DNA of 64,000 nt from Chitinophaga fulva (GCF_012927205.1 NZ_JABBGC010000002.1:124001-188000); one strand, 5' to 3'. Positions 44,040-52,296 are shown, counted from the first letter of the stretch. Made by a program: numbers and translations. Notes: a model not told the origin generated them from the sequence alone.

Positions 44040-44392
44040 AATCAAAAAAAGAACTAAAAGATGCTTATCGGCAAATGTCTTTCCGCATGGGCGTATTCCG
44101 CCTGCGTAACAAACAGGATGACCGGATATGGATACATCATACCATGGACCTGGACCGCGCATGGAACTCCGTGAGGGTGCAACTGTCGTCCAACACACAT
44201 CCCAATACAGCGTTGCAGGAAGACTGGAACCGGCTCGGTGAAGATAATTTTGCCTATGAGATCGTAGAAGAACTGGAAGACACCAAAGACCCTGCTGTGG
44301 ACTATAAAAAAGAAGTACAGGCGTTGTACAAGCTATGCCTCGAAGAGCTGCAACCTTATCACGAAAAGGGATATCATCAGCAGAAAAGCTGA
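44036..44392 (+). CDS. GIY-YIG-superfamily protein with altered catalytic motif
   Basis: A 118-residue protein with the fold pattern of the small Bacteroidota GIY-YIG family: SKKELKDAYRQM, MGVFRLRNKQDDRIWI, and a C-terminal LQEDWNRLGEDNFAYEIVEEL. Where relatives have a GV(Y/F)-x10-(Y/V)(I/V)G pair, the second motif here reads WIHHT, so the YIG glycine is lost. Nuclease activity is doubtful; nucleic-acid binding may remain. It overlaps the TetR stop by 4 bases and ends 30 bases before the first tRNA-like gene. Confidence 0.7.
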   Translation: MKSKKELKDAYRQMSFRMGVFRLRNKQDDRIWIHHTMDLDRAWNSVRVQLSSNTHPNTALQEDWNRLGEDNFAYEIVEELEDTKDPAVDYKKEVQALYKLCLEELQPYHEKGYHQQKS

Positions 44393-44410
44393 ACCAATAG
44401 GTAATTTAAC

Positions 44411-44418
44411 TATATTGC
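44411..44418 (+). promoter_or_regulatory. -7 box of tRNA-like gene 1
   Basis: TATATTGC, close to TAnnTTTG, followed by GCCC and the first base of the RNA stem 12 bases after its first T. The same box-plus-CGCCC arrangement precedes tRNA-like gene 4. Confidence 0.45.
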
Positions 44419-44422
44419 GCCC

Positions 44423-44501
44423 GCAATAAGCTGTAGTTTAATGGAAAAACACACGGCACCAAACCGTGAGATGTAAGTTCGATTCTTCCCGGCTTTATTG
44501 C
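44423..44501 (+). ncRNA. tRNA-like RNA 1
   Basis: A cloverleaf with D stem GTTT/AAAC, perfect 5-bp anticodon stem (44452-44456 with 44464-44468), and TTCGATT T loop with one T-stem mismatch. The anticodon loop CACCAAA has A at position 33 where tRNAs have U. The acceptor stem (6 bp, AAGCTG with CGGCTT) continues past one bulged T into a further 5-bp GCAAT/ATTGC stem. No CCA end. This is tRNA-shaped but unlikely to be a decoding tRNA. Confidence 0.6.
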
Positions 44502-44508
44502 GATATCC

Positions 44509-44582
44509 AGGGGGATAGTTTAAAATGGAAAAACACCGAGACTGCTCGTCCGGAGATACAGGTTCGAGCCCTGCTCCTCCAC
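44509..44582 (+). ncRNA. tRNA-like RNA 2
   Basis: Lies 7 bases after RNA 1 and shares its D arm (TAGTTTA, ATGGAAAAACAC). D stem GTTT/AAAC, T loop TTCGAGC with a 4-of-5 stem, and a 6-bp GGGGGA/TCCTCC acceptor stem; the first pair of a normal 7-bp acceptor is A-A. The anticodon arm cannot be folded with a 7-base loop without mismatches. It is followed by CATTTTT, a possible terminator for a joint transcript with RNA 1. Confidence 0.5.
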
Positions 44583-44632
44583 ATTTTTGGCTAACGCGAA
44601 CGAATGTATGAATTTATGCATATCTTCGTTTC

Positions 44633-44712
44633 GCAATGGGCCGTAGTTCAGCTGGAAGAATGCCTGACTGTCACTCTTGAGACGTGAGTTCGATTCTCAC
44701 CGGCCATATTGC
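44633..44712 (+). ncRNA. tRNA-like RNA 3 (Asp-GTC-like)
   Basis: D stem GTTC/GAAT, T arm perfect (GTGAG/CTCAC, loop TTCGATT). The anticodon loop CTGTCAC would read GTC (Asp) and has U33, but two of five anticodon-stem pairs are broken. The acceptor stem is only 5 bp (GGCCG/CGGCC) and continues through a small internal loop into the same GCAAT/ATTGC stem as RNA 1. A TATCTTCG box lies 12 bases upstream and CATTTTT follows. Confidence 0.6.
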
Positions 44713-44744
44713 ATTTTTACAGCTAACTATCACGAACGTACGAT

Positions 44745-44785
44745 AAAAGGGGAAGCCTGGTGATAACCAGGCTTCCCCTTTTTTT
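44745..44785 (+). terminator. Strong terminator within the tRNA-like cluster
   Basis: A perfect 16-bp stem (44745-44760 with 44767-44782), 6-base loop and a T tract, between RNA 3 and RNA 4. Confidence 0.85.
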
Positions 44786-44817
44786 AGCATCAATAAAAAA
44801 ATATTGAGAATTATTTC

Positions 44818-44825
44818 TATGTTTG
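44818..44825 (+). promoter_or_regulatory. -7 box of tRNA-like gene 4
   Basis: TATGTTTG, a full match to TAnnTTTG, then CGCCC and the first base of the RNA stem. No -33 TTTG at 19-21 bases. Confidence 0.55.
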
Positions 44826-44830
44826 CGCCC

Positions 44831-44909
44831 GTGACGGACCGTGGCTCAAGGGAAGAGCATCTGCTCTGCAAGCAGAGGGTGGGAGTTCGATTCTCCCCGG
44901 TTCTGTCAC
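44831..44909 (+). ncRNA. tRNA-like RNA 4 (Ala-TGC-like)
   Basis: The best-folded of the four: D stem GCTC/GAGC, anticodon stem TCTGC/GCAGA and T stem GGGAG/CTCCC are all perfect. The anticodon loop TCTGCAA would give TGC (Ala) but has C at position 33. The 6-bp acceptor (GGACCG/CGGTTC) is followed on the 3' side by one bulged T and then a 5-bp GTGAC/GTCAC stem. CATTTTT follows at once, so the closed terminal stem probably doubles as a terminator. A tRNA gene finder may well report it as tRNA-Ala. Confidence 0.65.
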
Positions 44910-44924
44910 ATTTTTCCCGCCTCT

Positions 44925-45902
44925 TTAACGATACACGCTTTTAATCGCTTTGCTGTCCGGATGCGCAAAGTTATCGGCCGCCGCCGGATGATCTTTCATA
45001 GCGGAAAGATGCAGCGGCAAATTCCCTTTGGCGCCCAATGCTTTGGTGGACGGGGCATAACTCAGGTCCACCCATTTCAGGTAAGGCCTGGTACTCAGCA
45101 GTTCGTGCAACAGCTGCATGCCCTCGGCTTCAATACCGCAGCTGGACAAGCTCAACTGTTCCAGCGTGGTATTTTGTTTCAGGCCATGCATCAGGTGTGC
45201 CACGCCCGTATCACCGATATTATTAACGCTCAGGAAAAGAGACTTCAGGTGTTTGTTGGCGATCAGCATATCGCTGACAGGTATCATCATGTCAGCGGTG
45301 AGGTAGTTGCCGCTCAGGTAAAGTCTTTCTACCGTAGTGTTCTCTTTCAGGTATTCCAGTAGTGTCAGGAAACCCTCACCGGCACAGGTATTCACGAGGT
45401 CCAGCGTACGCAGGTGCGGGTTCTGTTGCAGTAACTGCACAATGTTTTTCATACTGTGACTGCCGATGGGATTCCTTTTGAGCCACATGCTTTTTACAGA
45501 CTGGTTACCGCTAAGGGCTTCACAGAGCGCCTGTGCGCCGGCCTGTTCTATATAGTTGCAACCAAGGTATACGGTTTCAATGGTGTTATTTACAGACACA
45601 AGATCGGCAACGGCCTGCGCACCGGGATTGCCAAAGGCATTGGTGCCCATCAGGATATGTTTGATCTGTGTGTTCTGCAGCAGGGCGGCTGTCACCAGTT
45701 GCACCCCTTCCACGCCCAGCTGTTGTTTGCACATGTCCAGCCGGCCGTCGGTGGTAACGGTACCTACCGGAAACACCAGGTTGGTAACGGGCAACGGCTC
45801 ATTATTTTCCAGGTACTGCAACACCGGGTCCAGATCGCTGCGTTGGAAAGAAAACGTCTGCTTTACGTTATCAACGGGACATACAACGGTATTATTCTGC
45901 AT
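44925..45902 (-). CDS. Leucine-rich repeat protein, ribonuclease-inhibitor type
   Basis: A 325-residue protein. From about 60 to 290 it consists of 28-29-residue repeats such as NTQIKHILMGTNAFGNPGAQAV and NTTLEQLSLSSCGIEAEGMQLL, the RNI-like LRR pattern of ribonuclease inhibitor and RanGAP. There is no signal peptide, so it acts in the cytoplasm, probably as a protein- or RNP-binding scaffold. It is 37 bases after the zinc-ribbon SDR gene on the same strand and ends 15 bases from tRNA-like gene 4 on the opposite strand. Function unknown. Confidence 0.85.
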   Translation of the reverse strand: MQNNTVVCPVDNVKQTFSFQRSDLDPVLQYLENNEPLPVTNLVFPVGTVTTDGRLDMCKQQLGVEGVQLVTAALLQNTQIKHILMGTNAFGNPGAQAVADLVSVNNTIETVYLGCNYIEQAGAQALCEALSGNQSVKSMWLKRNPIGSHSMKNIVQLLQQNPHLRTLDLVNTCAGEGFLTLLEYLKENTTVERLYLSGNYLTADMMIPVSDMLIANKHLKSLFLSVNNIGDTGVAHLMHGLKQNTTLEQLSLSSCGIEAEGMQLLHELLSTRPYLKWVDLSYAPSTKALGAKGNLPLHLSAMKDHPAAADNFAHPDSKAIKSVYR

Positions 45903-45939
45903 ATAAATTTCTTTTACGGGTGATGATCAACATAAATTC

Positions 45940-47397
45940 TTACCAGGCGTAGGGCAGGTAGTCTTTCAGAAAATGCCCGAACAGCGGGATGTCCGGACTG
46001 GCAAGACCAGACACGACAGGGTCGTAGATGCGGGCCATGCCATCGGTTTCGTCCAGTGGCGGTACAAATCCATCTTCTTCGTATAGCCGTTCCTTTTTGG
46101 GATGTGGATTTTCCTGTGTGATCCAGCCGGTGTCCACACTGTTCATGTAGATGCCGTCCAGCGCATAGTCCTGCGCAGAGGTGCGCGTCATCATATTCAG
46201 TGCGGCCTTGGCCATATTGGTATGCGGGTGGAACGGCGTTTTGGAGCCACGGTTGAACTGCCCTTCCATGGCCGACACGTTGACGATGAACCGGCGGGGG
46301 AAAGGAGACTGCTTCAGCAGCGCTTTTAGTTTGCTGTTGAGCATAAAGGGAGCGGTCACATTCACCAGCTGTGTCTCCAGCATCTCGCCCGGCGGTACTT
46401 CATCCAGCCGCAGCGTCCAGCTGTTGCTGGCGCGCAGGTCTACCTGTTGCCGGTCTTTATCGTATTGTCCTACAGGAAAACACTGGTGTATTTCGGTGGG
46501 CAGCAATTGCTGTTCCCATGCGTCGCCGAGGTAACGGAAGGGCGGGGCAGGGGCCAGGCAGGGCCGCACCGCTTCCGGCAGGGCTTCCAGCGGCGCTTCT
46601 TCGGTAGCGAAAAGATGCTGGTAGAAGGCCGTTGGCCTTTTGACCGTCTGTGCGGCATTGTGTATCAGGATGTCCAGGTGGGTTTCTTCGGCATACAGCT
46701 GTTGTATGAACTGGTTCACCTGGCCCAGGTTACGCAGGTCCAGCGCCACTATTTTCAGCCGGTGCGCCCATTCTGAAAAATCTTTCTCTTCGCTGAAACG
46801 TAATGCGCAGTCTTTGGCAAAGCGGGTGGTGACCCACACACGGGCGCCGTCGCGCAACAGCCGCAGGGTGGTGAGGTACCCGATCTTGATACGCCCGCCG
46901 GTGACTACGGCCACGCGCCCACGAAGATCGGCATGCTGCAGCCGCTTGCTGTAGTTCATCTCTGCACAGGAAGGACATAACATATGATAGAAGAAATGCA
47001 CTTTCTGGTAAGGAGCCTGACAGGTATAGCAGCGTTGCGTGGTAGTCAGTGTCAGGTCTTCTTTTTTATCGGCCGGCAGGCCGGTATCGGGCAACTCATA
47101 TTTTCTGAAGAGCAGTGTTTGGGAAAGCACTTCCTTTTTGTCGTACTGCCGCAGGATATCCTGTTTCTGCGATATCTGCTGCAACCGCTGCAAGGTCATC
47201 CGCACTGCCGGCGATGCTACCGCTGCCAGCGTGGCTTCCGCCACGGCTGCTTTGTTGTCTTTCTTGGCACGCTTGTACAGCTTCGTCACCAGCCCTTTTA
47301 ATATCATATTGTCCGGCGACTGGTCCGGATCTCTTGATAAGGCCTGTAGTACTTTAATACAGGCCTCCCATTCTTCTTGTGTAAATGCTCGCTCCAT
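45940..47397 (-). CDS. Zinc-ribbon/short-chain dehydrogenase fusion protein
   Basis: A 485-residue two-part protein. Residues 1-130 are helical and unrecognised. A four-Cys zinc ribbon (CYTCQAP ... LCPSCAE, about 132-155) precedes an SDR Rossmann domain (about 168-470) with VAVVTGGRIKIGYLTTLRLL, the NNAG-like LIHNAAQTVKRP, VNVSAMEGQF with the catalytic Ser region and a later HPHTNMAKAAL in which the Tyr of the YxxxK motif is replaced by His or Asn. The dehydrogenase may therefore be inactive or use altered chemistry. It is the first gene of an operon with the LRR protein. Not a typical metabolic SDR. Confidence 0.8.
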   Translation of the reverse strand: MERAFTQEEWEACIKVLQALSRDPDQSPDNMILKGLVTKLYKRAKKDNKAAVAEATLAAVASPAVRMTLQRLQQISQKQDILRQYDKKEVLSQTLLFRKYELPDTGLPADKKEDLTLTTTQRCYTCQAPYQKVHFFYHMLCPSCAEMNYSKRLQHADLRGRVAVVTGGRIKIGYLTTLRLLRDGARVWVTTRFAKDCALRFSEEKDFSEWAHRLKIVALDLRNLGQVNQFIQQLYAEETHLDILIHNAAQTVKRPTAFYQHLFATEEAPLEALPEAVRPCLAPAPPFRYLGDAWEQQLLPTEIHQCFPVGQYDKDRQQVDLRASNSWTLRLDEVPPGEMLETQLVNVTAPFMLNSKLKALLKQSPFPRRFIVNVSAMEGQFNRGSKTPFHPHTNMAKAALNMMTRTSAQDYALDGIYMNSVDTGWITQENPHPKKERLYEEDGFVPPLDETDGMARIYDPVVSGLASPDIPLFGHFLKDYLPYAW

Positions 47398-47460
47398 CTT
47401 CCCCGTTGGGTTAAAAAATAAATTGGATGACTAAAGATAGATGTTATTAATTTATCTTAA

Positions 47461-47468
47461 TATATTTG
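47461..47468 (+). promoter_or_regulatory. -7 box of the lipoprotein gene
   Basis: TATATTTG, a full TAnnTTTG match, 25 bases before the ATG. No clear -33 box. Confidence 0.5.
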
Positions 47469-47492
47469 TAATTATACCCTATTAACTTAACA

Positions 47493-48488
47493 ATGATGAT
47501 CTCACGCTTCCGCATACACTGGACCCACATCTTCGTCACGCTGCTGGCAGTTATCTCCCTGATGGGATGCGCTAAAGAACTCTCCAGGGAGGGAGGCGGG
47601 GATCCTGTTGTGCCGCCGGCAAACATGGCCACCTATGCGCTTGAACATCAGGGCACCAGCTGCTCCGATGCTATCGTTACCGGTACTTTTAAAGTTGGTA
47701 CCGCCGTCACGGGTGCAAAAATACAGGTAACCGTTCAGGTAGCCATACCCGGTGTATGGATGCTCACAACCGGAAGTGTCAATGGCATAGAATTTACAGG
47801 CGGCGGAAGCTTCAGCGCCACCGGCAAATATACGATCACACTGTTAGCCAGTGGTACGCCTCTACAGGAAGGTACATTTATTTTCCCGTTAAAGACGACA
47901 GGGTCTGCCTGCGGTGTATCCGTAAAGGTGAGTGGCAATGGTCCTGACGTGCCCGTTCCTCCGGCAGATTTTTATTACAAACTGACAGCTAACGGCAAAG
48001 ACTATGCGCAGGAGGTGACCACCACCAATAATTATATGCTCACTTCCGAAACAACCGGTGGCAACGATGTGCTGCTCGGCTCTGGTGTTACCTGGGCGGG
48101 TAGTGGTAACGTGCCAACCGGCAAAACGGAACTGCTGATGTCCAAAGGAATGCTCACCGGTTTTGACGCGGCCAGCAACCAGGATTTCAAAAACTTCTTC
48201 CAGCCCGGTAACTACGGTTACATGATCATGAACAATCAGACTTTCGGCACCGGCGTGGTGCTGAGCTGGACCGATGAAAACGGTAAAACCTGGACTACGC
48301 TGAATGGTACTACCGGTCAGCCGAATGGTACTTTTACCATCGTCAGCACAGAAGACTGGCCCGGCTACAGCGGCTATTATGGCGTGAAAGCGAAGATGCG
48401 CTTTACCTGCAAATTCTATGATGACGCAGGTGCTTCGCTGGATATCACCAATGGAGAGATGGTAGGCGGGTTTGTCAAAAAAAGATAA
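47493..48488 (+). CDS. Hypothetical lipoprotein
   Basis: A 331-residue exported lipoprotein (lipobox LMGC, Cys about 26). The mature part has two beta-rich halves: an N-terminal one (about 45-150) with repeated AVTGAKIQVTVQV-type strands, and a C-terminal one (about 155-331) that resembles DUF6252-like ligand-binding modules, though I cannot confirm that. Function unknown. Bases 47527-47541, inside the signal-peptide codons, are identical to the 5' end of a CRISPR spacer at 24073. Confidence 0.8.
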   Translation: MMISRFRIHWTHIFVTLLAVISLMGCAKELSREGGGDPVVPPANMATYALEHQGTSCSDAIVTGTFKVGTAVTGAKIQVTVQVAIPGVWMLTTGSVNGIEFTGGGSFSATGKYTITLLASGTPLQEGTFIFPLKTTGSACGVSVKVSGNGPDVPVPPADFYYKLTANGKDYAQEVTTTNNYMLTSETTGGNDVLLGSGVTWAGSGNVPTGKTELLMSKGMLTGFDAASNQDFKNFFQPGNYGYMIMNNQTFGTGVVLSWTDENGKTWTTLNGTTGQPNGTFTIVSTEDWPGYSGYYGVKAKMRFTCKFYDDAGASLDITNGEMVGGFVKKR

Positions 48489-48560
48489 TCCTATAGACAA
48501 TCTCTATCGCGGCACATTCATGGTTTGTCCTACATTTACAGCCGTTAAATGTTTTGAATC

Positions 48561-49205
48561 ATGGGAATGACGGCTTCACCAACAGGCTATACCCGGAAGC
48601 AGGAAATCGTAAATGGACTGATACATGCCATCGGTATTGTATTCGGTATCAGCGGCCTTCCGGTACTGACTAGCATCGCTGCCACACACGGTAATACACC
48701 GGGAATTGTGGGGGCAGGCATCTACAGTTTTTGTTTTATTTTGCTTTTCACCTCTTCGACGATCTATCATATTTCCCAGGAGTCGGCCGTCAAAAAAGTA
48801 TTTCTCATCTTTGATCATATCAGCATCTATTTTCTGATTGCGGGTACGTATACGCCTTTTTTGCTGGTGTATATGAATAACGCCTTCGGCATCTCGATGT
48901 TGTCGGTCCTTTGGGGGCTTACAGCCGTGGGCATTCTGTTTAAGGTGTTTTTCACCGGCCGGTTCGACATCATCTCTACGCTCATTTATCTTGTTATGGG
49001 CTGGATGCTCGTCTTTGGCGGTAACCGTTTCTTCACCGATCTGCCACTGTCGGTAGTGGTGATGTTGTGCGTGGGTGGCGGTTTGTATACCATCGGTGTG
49101 ATCTTTTATATCTGGGACAGGTATAAATATACGCACGCATTATGGCACCTGCTGGTGCTTTCCGGTGCGATATGTCATTATGTAGCCATTTTGTTATCCA
49201 TGTAA
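48561..49205 (+). CDS. Hemolysin III family membrane protein (TrhA/YqfA-like)
   Basis: A 214-residue membrane protein with seven hydrophobic segments. Family motifs: EIVNGLIHAIG at the start, SSTIYHISQES after the second helix, FDHISIYFLIAGTYTPF in the middle and HALWHLLVLSGAICHYVA near the end; the conserved His residues form the metal site of the PAQR/hemolysin III superfamily. Relatives help maintain membrane energy state or fluidity. It is 72 bases after the lipoprotein gene. Confidence 0.92.
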   Translation: MGMTASPTGYTRKQEIVNGLIHAIGIVFGISGLPVLTSIAATHGNTPGIVGAGIYSFCFILLFTSSTIYHISQESAVKKVFLIFDHISIYFLIAGTYTPFLLVYMNNAFGISMLSVLWGLTAVGILFKVFFTGRFDIISTLIYLVMGWMLVFGGNRFFTDLPLSVVVMLCVGGGLYTIGVIFYIWDRYKYTHALWHLLVLSGAICHYVAILLSM

Positions 49206-49216
49206 ATATTGTAACC

Positions 49217-50071
49217 TTGACTATTGAACGGTATAAGGAGTTAATCCACGAGTTTGAACTTTCGGAGGTGGCAGATTACCTGGTCTCCGCCGCCCGCCCC
49301 ATTATTAATCTCACGCTGGCAGAAAAAGAAAACTACCAGCTTATTGGTAATTCCCGTGTAGCCGGTGAGCCGGACCTGCCGCCAGGTTTCGTATGGCCAC
49401 TGACTGATGAAGGTGAGCCGATGAGCTTCATTGCGCAACTGGACCTGGAATCCGTCTACCCGCAAGACACACAACAGTTGTTGCCGCCTACTGGTATCCT
49501 GTATTTTTTTATGGGAGATATGCAACAGGCGCGTAACATCGCTCATAAGGTGATATATGTGGCTGACAAGACAGGGCTGCAGCGTACCCCGCCTCCCGGC
49601 ATCACCGTCCAGGAAAAGGAAGTGCGGTATACCGGGTACCGGCTGGCGCCCGCCGCTGCTATCATGCCGCCTAACTATGCTTATGCAGACTATGACCAGC
49701 TCTCCGAAGATGAAATGGATGGGCTGGACGACCTCTGTATGCACCTCACAGAAGGTGTGGGCCGCATCGGTGGTTACGCTGATGGGCAGCATGATGACCA
49801 CAATATCGCAGCAGCGATGTACCTGGAGGCAGGCAAGCCTTATGATTATTTCCCGAAAAATGCCCGTGCCACGCTGCTGCAGCACTTTAAGGGCGATCAG
49901 CAGGCAGTGGAAGAGGCTATCGACGATATGATGCTGCTGCTGCAAATCGATTCTGACAGGAAGATAGGCTTTTGCTGGTGGGATGCCGGCTGTATACAGT
50001 TCATGATGCCGAAAAAAGCGCTGCGCGCCCGTATATTTGATAAAACGTATCTGACATTATATAGCTCGTAA
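49217..50071 (+). CDS. YwqG family protein (DUF1963)
   Basis: About 285 residues. The DUF1963 features are present: SRVAGEPDLPPGFVWP, MSFIAQLDLESV, ILYFFMGDMQ, RIGGYADGQHDD and a C-terminal CWWDAGCIQFMMPK. The function of YwqG is unknown. The start is uncertain: the frame is open to ATG 49142 inside the hemolysin III gene, but conserved sequence begins near TIERYKELI, and no ATG is there; TTG at 49217 is chosen. Confidence 0.82.
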   Translation: MTIERYKELIHEFELSEVADYLVSAARPIINLTLAEKENYQLIGNSRVAGEPDLPPGFVWPLTDEGEPMSFIAQLDLESVYPQDTQQLLPPTGILYFFMGDMQQARNIAHKVIYVADKTGLQRTPPPGITVQEKEVRYTGYRLAPAAAIMPPNYAYADYDQLSEDEMDGLDDLCMHLTEGVGRIGGYADGQHDDHNIAAAMYLEAGKPYDYFPKNARATLLQHFKGDQQAVEEAIDDMMLLLQIDSDRKIGFCWWDAGCIQFMMPKKALRARIFDKTYLTLYSS

Positions 50072-50391
50072 CTATGATGGCCATGATTATTGTTGATTCC
50101 GCTGATGTGGGGATAGGATAATGTTTGGTTATACCGCGCCCCTGCTTCGGTCTGTTCGCGATAACGCACGGGCTGAATATGATGCTTTTATGATGTTAAT
50201 GATCAGGACATTACCTAACTTGCGTCCCTCAATATTTAGAAGTTTAAATCTAAATAAGATTGTATTATATGTATTTATATAATTATATGTTATATAGATA
50301 CATATAATTTTATTTATTCAATATTAGATAATTTGAAGGCTGTGTAGGATTACTCATGGCCATCAGTTAATAATCAGTATAATCAAAGTCG
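50072..50391. other. AT-rich gene-free region before the helicase gene
   Basis: 320 bases; 50235-50340 is almost entirely A/T with partly palindromic ATTATATG ... CATATAAT (about 50265-50307). It presumably holds the helicase promoter, but no good TTTG/TAnnTTTG pair is visible. No RNA gene or open frame. Confidence 0.5.
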
Positions 50392-52296
50392 ATGTCCTAT
50401 TTCAATCATCTCGTCGAACTGCTTCGCCAGGAGCGGGAAGAGGATAAACAGTCCTGGCTCCGCCTGACAGCCAGTTCATCGGCTGCCGAACGCAGAGCGA
50501 ACGGTCTCACCTGGTATCCGGTGGCCATCAGAGGCACGGAAATGGGCCGCGGCGACTATCTCACCGTAGAAGTAGAACGTACCACCCATCAGGATATCAC
50601 CCACCAGCTGCGCTTTGGCGTGTCTGCGGTATTGTTTTCCAATCATGATGCGCAACAGGACAGGATAGAAGGGACGGTCACCTTCCAGGGGGGCAACCGC
50701 CTGAAACTGACGCTGCGTACAGATGAGCTGCCGGAATGGGCCGACAATGGTAAACTCGGCATTGATCTGATGTTCGACGACAACAGCTACGATGAAATGC
50801 AACAGGCCATGAAACAGGCCACTGCCCTGACGGATAAGCCGGAAGGGCACCTGGTGAAAATCCTCACCGGTGAAAGAAAACCAACTTTCGATACGGAAAC
50901 GCTTCCGGTGACACTGCCCGGACTGAACACCGTACAACAGGAAGCGGTCAATAAAATTTTATCGGCCAACGAACTGGCTATTGTGCACGGCCCTCCAGGC
51001 ACGGGCAAAACCACCACGTTGGTACAGGCTATCAAAGCACTGATCAAAAAAGACCAGCAGAAAATACTGGTAGTGGCGCCCAGCAACACAGCCGTGGACC
51101 TGCTCAGCGAAAAACTGGCAGACGAAGGGCTCAACGTGCTGCGGGTGGGAAATCCTGCGAGGGTATCAGAAAGACTGTCATCGCTCACGCTCGACAGTAA
51201 GATGTCCGAACACGCCAGCATGAAAGAAGTGAAGCGCCTGAAAAAACAAGCCAGCGAGTATAAAAACATGGCGCATAAATACAAGCGCAACTTCGGCAAG
51301 GCGGAAAGGGAACAACGCAAAGCCCTCTTTGATGAAGCACATAAGATCATGAAAGAGGTGGATAAAACGGAACAATACATCACCGATGATCTCATCGCCA
51401 AAGCACAGGTGATCACGGCTACGCTCGTAGGCGCCAATCACTATACCGTGCGGAATATACGTTACAAAACCCTCGTGATCGACGAAGCCGGCCAGGCGCT
51501 GGAACCTGCCTGTTGGATACCCATCATCAAAGCGCAGAAAGTGATCCTCGCCGGTGATCATTGCCAGCTGCCGCCAACCATCAAATCACCTGATGCGGCA
51601 CGGCAGGGGCTTAGCAATACCCTCCTCGAAAAATCAGTGGCGCTCCATCCGGATGCCGTGGTGCTACTGGAAGAACAGTATCGCATGAACGAAATGATCA
51701 TGGGATATGCTTCGGCTGTTTTTTATGATAATAAACTGAAAGCCCACCATACTGTGGCTGCCCGCCGTTTATTCGCTGACGATATGCCGCTCGCATTCGT
51801 AGATACTGCCGGCTGCGGCTTCGATGAAAAAGCAGAAGGTACCAGCACCTCCAATCCGGAAGAAGCTTCTTTCCTGTTCCGTCACCTGCTGCAGTTGGTG
51901 GCCACACTGAAAGCACAGCAGGACAACAGCCCCTTCCCGGAGATAGCGATCATTTCTCCCTACAAACAACAGGTATACCTGCTGCAGGAGCAACTGCAAC
52001 ATGCCGCGGAACTGCGGCCCCATGCTGCCAGTATCTCGATCAATACCATCGACAGCTTCCAGGGACAGGAACGGGATGTAGTATATATCAGCATGACACG
52101 CAGCAACGCCGATAACAACATCGGCTTCCTCTCTGATATACGCCGCATGAACGTAGCCATGACCAGGGCAAGGAAAAAACTTGTCGTGGTAGGCGATAGC
52201 GCCACCTTATCACAGCTGCCTTTCTACGCCGGTTTTATCGCCTATGCGGAGGCGCAGAATGCATACCAGAGCGCCTGGGAATTTATGGACCTTTAG
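50392..52296 (+). CDS. Superfamily 1B (UPF1/IGHMBP2-like) helicase
   Basis: A 634-residue helicase. N-terminal beta-barrel domain (about 1-175), then motif I GPPGTGKTT (Lys about 206), motif II VIDEAGQALEPA (about 365), motif III GDHCQLPP (about 388), LEEQYRMNE (motif IV region), motif V IDSFQGQERDVVYISMTRS (about 563) and motif VI NVAMTRARKKLVVVGD (about 586). A charged helical insertion (about 275-325) matches the stalk of this family. UPF1-like SF1B enzymes move 5' to 3' on RNA or DNA; bacterial roles are not settled. DinB family gene follows after 10 bases. Confidence 0.93.
   Translation: MSYFNHLVELLRQEREEDKQSWLRLTASSSAAERRANGLTWYPVAIRGTEMGRGDYLTVEVERTTHQDITHQLRFGVSAVLFSNHDAQQDRIEGTVTFQGGNRLKLTLRTDELPEWADNGKLGIDLMFDDNSYDEMQQAMKQATALTDKPEGHLVKILTGERKPTFDTETLPVTLPGLNTVQQEAVNKILSANELAIVHGPPGTGKTTTLVQAIKALIKKDQQKILVVAPSNTAVDLLSEKLADEGLNVLRVGNPARVSERLSSLTLDSKMSEHASMKEVKRLKKQASEYKNMAHKYKRNFGKAEREQRKALFDEAHKIMKEVDKTEQYITDDLIAKAQVITATLVGANHYTVRNIRYKTLVIDEAGQALEPACWIPIIKAQKVILAGDHCQLPPTIKSPDAARQGLSNTLLEKSVALHPDAVVLLEEQYRMNEMIMGYASAVFYDNKLKAHHTVAARRLFADDMPLAFVDTAGCGFDEKAEGTSTSNPEEASFLFRHLLQLVATLKAQQDNSPFPEIAIISPYKQQVYLLQEQLQHAAELRPHAASISINTIDSFQGQERDVVYISMTRSNADNNIGFLSDIRRMNVAMTRARKKLVVVGDSATLSQLPFYAGFIAYAEAQNAYQSAWEFMDL

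Noticed and set aside
44423..44909. Ordinary tRNA array
   Set aside because: Acceptor stems are interrupted at pair 1:72, U33 is missing in most, anticodon stems are broken in two, and no CCA is encoded. A decoding role cannot be excluded for RNA 4 but is not favoured.
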